Assembly (NCBI RefSeq): GCF_030063335.1 | Contig: NZ_JASISW010000013.1 | Coordinates: 88,745 to 152,744 of the forward strand | Origin: Rhodococcus sp. G-MC3 | GTDB lineage: Bacteria > Actinomycetota > Actinomycetes > Mycobacteriales > Mycobacteriaceae | Direction of reading: 5' to 3' | Length of the DNA stretch: 64,000 bases | In this document: positions 61,406 to 64,000 of the stretch, one piece after another | How the letters are laid out: the number at the start of each line of letters is the position of its first letter | How positions within the stretch are numbered: position 1 is the first letter of the stretch | The notes under the pieces: generated by a model | Databases searched by the model: none | What the model was told of the DNA's origin: nothing | What the model saw: only the letters and a program-made list of their open reading frames with translations | Translations under genes and position numbers: made by a program

Positions 61406-62269
61406 ATGGAGATGAGGCACCTTCGCTACTTTCTGGCCGTCGCGCAAGAGCTCAACTTCACCAAAGCTGCAGGTGTGCTGCAGATGTCGACTCCGCCGCT
61501 CAGTCAGCGCATCAGGGCCCTGGAGAAGGAACTCGGCGAACCACTGTTCGACCGCTCGACCCACCACACCAGACTGACCGAAGCAGGCACCGCGCTGCTG
61601 CCGATAGCAGCCAAACTGATTGCAGACTTCGACGCCATCCCGGGGCTCGTACGTTCCACCAAACAAGCGCAGCAGGTCCGCATCGCGATACCCGATGTGC
61701 TCAATCCACAACACCGCCGAAGCATCTCCGCCGCAATCGAAGGCCTCAGCGACATCTACTCGTTCGCACTTCGGCAGATCCCGTCGCTGGAAATGGAGTC
61801 GGAACTTCTGAACCACACCAGCGATATCGCGATCTCGCACGCCCAGACCAAACATCCAGACCTGACATCGACCAGCCTCTACTCGGAGTCGATCGGCGTG
61901 GTCGTCGATGCACAACGCTTCCCCGGTCGAACCTCGTTGCGATCCGAAGACTTACGGGGAACCAAGCAGGTCAGCGGGCCGACTCACTGGAATCTCCGGA
62001 GGGAGAACAGCAGATTACTGGAGTCGGCGGGCATCGAATCCGATCCCACGGTGCAGTATTCGGATCTCAGCGGCATGCTGATGATGCTCCGCAACAATCG
62101 GTGCTTCGCCCTCGCACCAATGGAATCGGAATTGGCCATCACCCTCGATCCAGCCGAATTCGTAGTCCTACCGCTCGATGACCTCGCGCTGTCGATGACC
62201 ACCTGGCTGATCCGCCGTACAGCCGACGCCTGGCTCGCGACGCTATTCGCCGGTACCCGATCAACTTAG
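61406..62269 (+). CDS. LysR family regulator of the CoA operon
   Basis: 287 residues. Winged helix MEMRHLRYFLAVAQELNFTK, AAGVLQMSTPPLSQRIRALE and LGEPLFDRSTHHTRLTEAG. The effector domain is divergent (VRIAIPDVLNPQHRRSISAA). The likely -10 element TACACT (61393-61398) is only 7 bases before the ATG, so the mRNA may be leaderless; no ribosome site is present. A dyad operator lies just upstream. The divergent CoA-transferase operon is the obvious target. Confidence 0.9.
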   Translation: MEMRHLRYFLAVAQELNFTKAAGVLQMSTPPLSQRIRALEKELGEPLFDRSTHHTRLTEAGTALLPIAAKLIADFDAIPGLVRSTKQAQQVRIAIPDVLNPQHRRSISAAIEGLSDIYSFALRQIPSLEMESELLNHTSDIAISHAQTKHPDLTSTSLYSESIGVVVDAQRFPGRTSLRSEDLRGTKQVSGPTHWNLRRENSRLLESAGIESDPTVQYSDLSGMLMMLRNNRCFALAPMESELAITLDPAEFVVLPLDDLALSMTTWLIRRTADAWLATLFAGTRST

Positions 62270-62333
62270 ATCGACGAACGCCAACTCGCTCGGGTCCGGC
62301 TGATTTACCCTCACTCGCACCCCCGCGTTTCAT

Positions 62334-62702
62334 TTGGTGCGCGCCGGAGAGAATGCACCCCACGCATCGGCCAACGGTGCGATGCCCCCTCTATCGGGCA
62401 ACTACCCCGGTATCGATGCCGTCCTATCGACCATCCCACCGTCCTCGGATGCCCCGATAGCCCAACATTCAGGCGACGAGTGCCTCTACATTCTGCACAT
62501 ATCAGGGGAGTCGACCATCGGGAACGATAAGGCTCGAATCGAAACCGGAGATGCCCTGCACTCCCTTCGCTCGCCGCTCATTCCGTACGCGAACTCGGCA
62601 AGGCGGCCACATGTGCGCTGCTTGTATCCCCGGCCCCGAGGCCGCAGGATGGATGAGAACATCCACTTGCGTCTCGCAGGCCCGCGCGCGCCTCTGATCT
62701 GA
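62334..62702 (+). pseudogene. Cupin-like fragment
   Basis: About 122 open codons. The middle, QHSGDECLYILHISGESTIG followed by RIETGDALHSLRSPLIPYAN, follows a C-terminal cupin domain of XRE-cupin regulators (H-x-G-x-E-x-L-Y-I-L and G-D-x-L). The metal histidines are incomplete and there is no DNA-binding domain in frame. Probably a remnant of a longer gene. Confidence 0.35.
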
Positions 62703-63135
62703 CAGACACGGGACGCGGCAATCCATAGCGCATCAACGCAGGCAGACACAGCTACCGCACCGTCAGGACATCCTGACGCTGGACGTGTTCCCGGTACCGC
62801 AGTCAGAAGTTCTGGCCATGTCATGTCATGTAACCGAAGCAGCCGGGCCGGTCGCGGCCGGCGTTCAAGGGTGCAACCGACCCTGTCGGGTGCCTACCTG
62901 CTTTTCGGGGGATCCGAACCGGACTCGAGAACAAGGAAACTCCCGGAGACTCTTCGGAAACGTCTACGCGGGGATTTTGAGCTCAGACTACGTAATTTAG
63001 CTTATCGGCAGGCGATGAGGACCAATTTGATCCGATGCCCGAAAGGGTCGCTGCCGATGAATGTGCCGCCCGAACTACGTACGAGGCGCTCGGTGGCGTA
63101 AATAAGCCTGGCTACCGTGTGCCGATGTTTTTGGC
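62703..63135. other. Intergenic region before the MFS remnant
   Basis: No certain gene. On the minus strand 63002-63110 reads, in a frame different from the MFS, VARLIYATERLVRSSGGTFI and then GSDPFGHRIKLV, which resembles the end of a VOC protein and may be a gene remnant. Confidence 0.3.
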
Positions 63136-63900
63136 CTAACTCGACGAGTTCACGCTTGTCGGTTTCGACGACAATCCCTTTGCAGCGCAGAGGGTTCCGA
63201 TCGCCATCAGGGATGCGAGGGCGTACGCGATCGTTGTGAATCCGATATGGGCGAGCTGGGTCGCGATCAAAGGGCCGACGCTTGCTCCTGCGAACATGGC
63301 AAAACCGTAAAGCGCGGTGGCGACGCCGCGCGCGCGAGCACCCGCTACGCCGATAGCCTCGATGAGCGCAGGTGCCGTGACAGCAACAGCGCAGGTGAGT
63401 GCAGCGAGACAGATGCCTACCCACACCAGTCCGAAGTTCAGCGACAAAGCTGCTAATGCAACTGCTCCGCTGGCCATTGCGACGGCAACTCGACGCTTGG
63501 CGGAGATCGATCCGAGCAGTCTTGATGTCAGGGGGACGGCGACACACACGGGCAACGTTGCTGCTCGTAGCAACAACAACCGGCTGGGATCTGAATCTAG
63601 TCCGGCGGGCCCGACCAACTGCATCGCTGTCGTTATACCCACAAACCCGCACATCACGGTGAGGGTGGCCAGATACAGCCACCGTAATTGCGATTCCACC
63701 AGCATTGCCGGGAGCTTTTTCAGTAGCCCTGCCACACCAAGGGATGTATTCGATTCAACAGTGTAACGGTCGAGGACAAGCGTCAACACGATTCCGTTCA
63801 ACGTAAGTAGCGCTGCGGTCAGCAAGAACCAACCATTCCATCCCCACTCATCGTTCAGAAATTGCGAGGCCATTGGCGTGTCCCCGGTGAACGGGGCCAT
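63136..63900 (-). pseudogene. 5'-truncated MFS transporter
   Basis: 254 codons from the IS boundary, with about seven hydrophobic helices (WFLLTAALLTLNGIVLTLVL, WLYLATLTVMCGFVGITTAM, RAATLPVCVAVPLTSRLLGS, VAMASGAVALAALSLNFGLV and others). They match the C-terminal half of an MFS transporter. The N-terminal half, with its signature A motif, is missing: the frame begins at the point where the insertion element starts. The first methionine is likely accidental. Confidence 0.7.
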
Positions 63901-64000
63901 TTTGTTTTAGAGTCTTGTTGCCCGTGAACTGGGCGGATAGGACGACGGAGAAACATGGCTGGACGAAAGCGCAACTCTGCTGAAGACATCGTGCGCAAAT
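63901..64000 (+). mobile_element. Left end of an IS3-type insertion sequence
   Basis: The element appears to begin at or near 63903, where a TGTTTTAG end meets the broken MFS gene. The first gene of the element follows 50 bases later. The right end, the target duplication and the second reading frame are outside the window. Confidence 0.65.
63955..64000 (+). CDS. Transposase OrfA of an IS3-family element (partial)
   Basis: Only 15 codons are visible: MAGRKRNSAEDIVRK. This matches, from recall, the opening of IS3-family OrfA proteins (helix-turn-helix type, M-A-x-K-R-x-S-A-E-D-I-V-x-K-L-R). A GACGACGGAGAAAC stretch with a GGAG site precedes the ATG. Frame continues to the window end. Confidence 0.75.
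   Translation, partial: MAGRKRNSAEDIVRK

Overview
The window looks like chromosome of a high-GC, mycolate-containing actinomycete, most likely Rhodococcus or a close relative (Nocardia, Gordonia). This rests on a mycolic-acid cyclopropane synthase-type methyltransferase, a secreted cutinase, a LIP-type secreted lipase, a HadA-like MaoC dehydratase, mycofactocin-coupled SDRs, many GTG starts, and a large set of steroid-ring-degradation genes. No tRNA, rRNA or CRISPR array was seen. The assignment to genus is inference.

1-9 kb: the tail of a flavodoxin-like protein, DUF1003 and SHOCT membrane proteins, an amino-acid permease overlapping a universal stress protein, a VOC protein, two ANTAR-type regulators, a zinc alcohol dehydrogenase, a cutinase and an Old Yellow Enzyme. 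9-15 kb (lipid genes): a SRPBCC/acyl-CoA synthetase fusion, a cyclopropane synthase, a MaoC dehydratase, a truncated fumarylacetoacetate hydrolase and a secreted lipase. 15-20 kb is gene-poor and partly AT-rich. It holds a 30-codon gene with a 16-bp perfect stem-loop, a TetR regulator, a hydrolase remnant, tandem repeats and a small overlapping DUF3263-type operon.

20-34 kb (nitrogen compound use): flavin oxidoreductase - RidA - DUF1028 - M20 amidohydrolase runs divergently from an NCS1 nucleobase-type permease with a TetR gene. Then come aspartate ammonia-lyase, a LysR regulator and an APC permease, divergent from a trimethylamine-dehydrogenase-like FMN/4Fe-4S enzyme, a cupin and an aldehyde dehydrogenase.

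34-55 kb is the main feature: a dispersed steroid catabolic island. kshA-hsaA-hsaC, hsaB, ksi-kstD-(small CxxC protein)-hsaD and a kshB-like reductase together cover isomerisation and 1,2-dehydrogenation, ring B opening, ring A hydroxylation, extradiol cleavage and hydrolysis. Among them lie a Baeyer-Villiger monooxygenase operon (BVMO, two mycofactocin-type SDRs, MaoC), an HSL-type esterase with its IclR regulator, two further SDRs, a FadD3-like ligase and a PadR regulator. The mix suggests a route in which a C17 side chain is removed by Baeyer-Villiger oxidation and ester hydrolysis, feeding the ring-degrading enzymes. hsaE/F/G-type genes are not in the window.

55-62 kb: a five-gene CoA operon (CaiB-type CoA-transferase, two acyl-CoA dehydrogenases, a YWTD beta-propeller protein, a 3-hydroxyacyl-CoA dehydrogenase), divergent from a LysR gene with a clear dyad operator. 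62-64 kb: a decayed cupin fragment and an MFS gene whose 5' end is lost at an IS3-type element that begins at the right edge.
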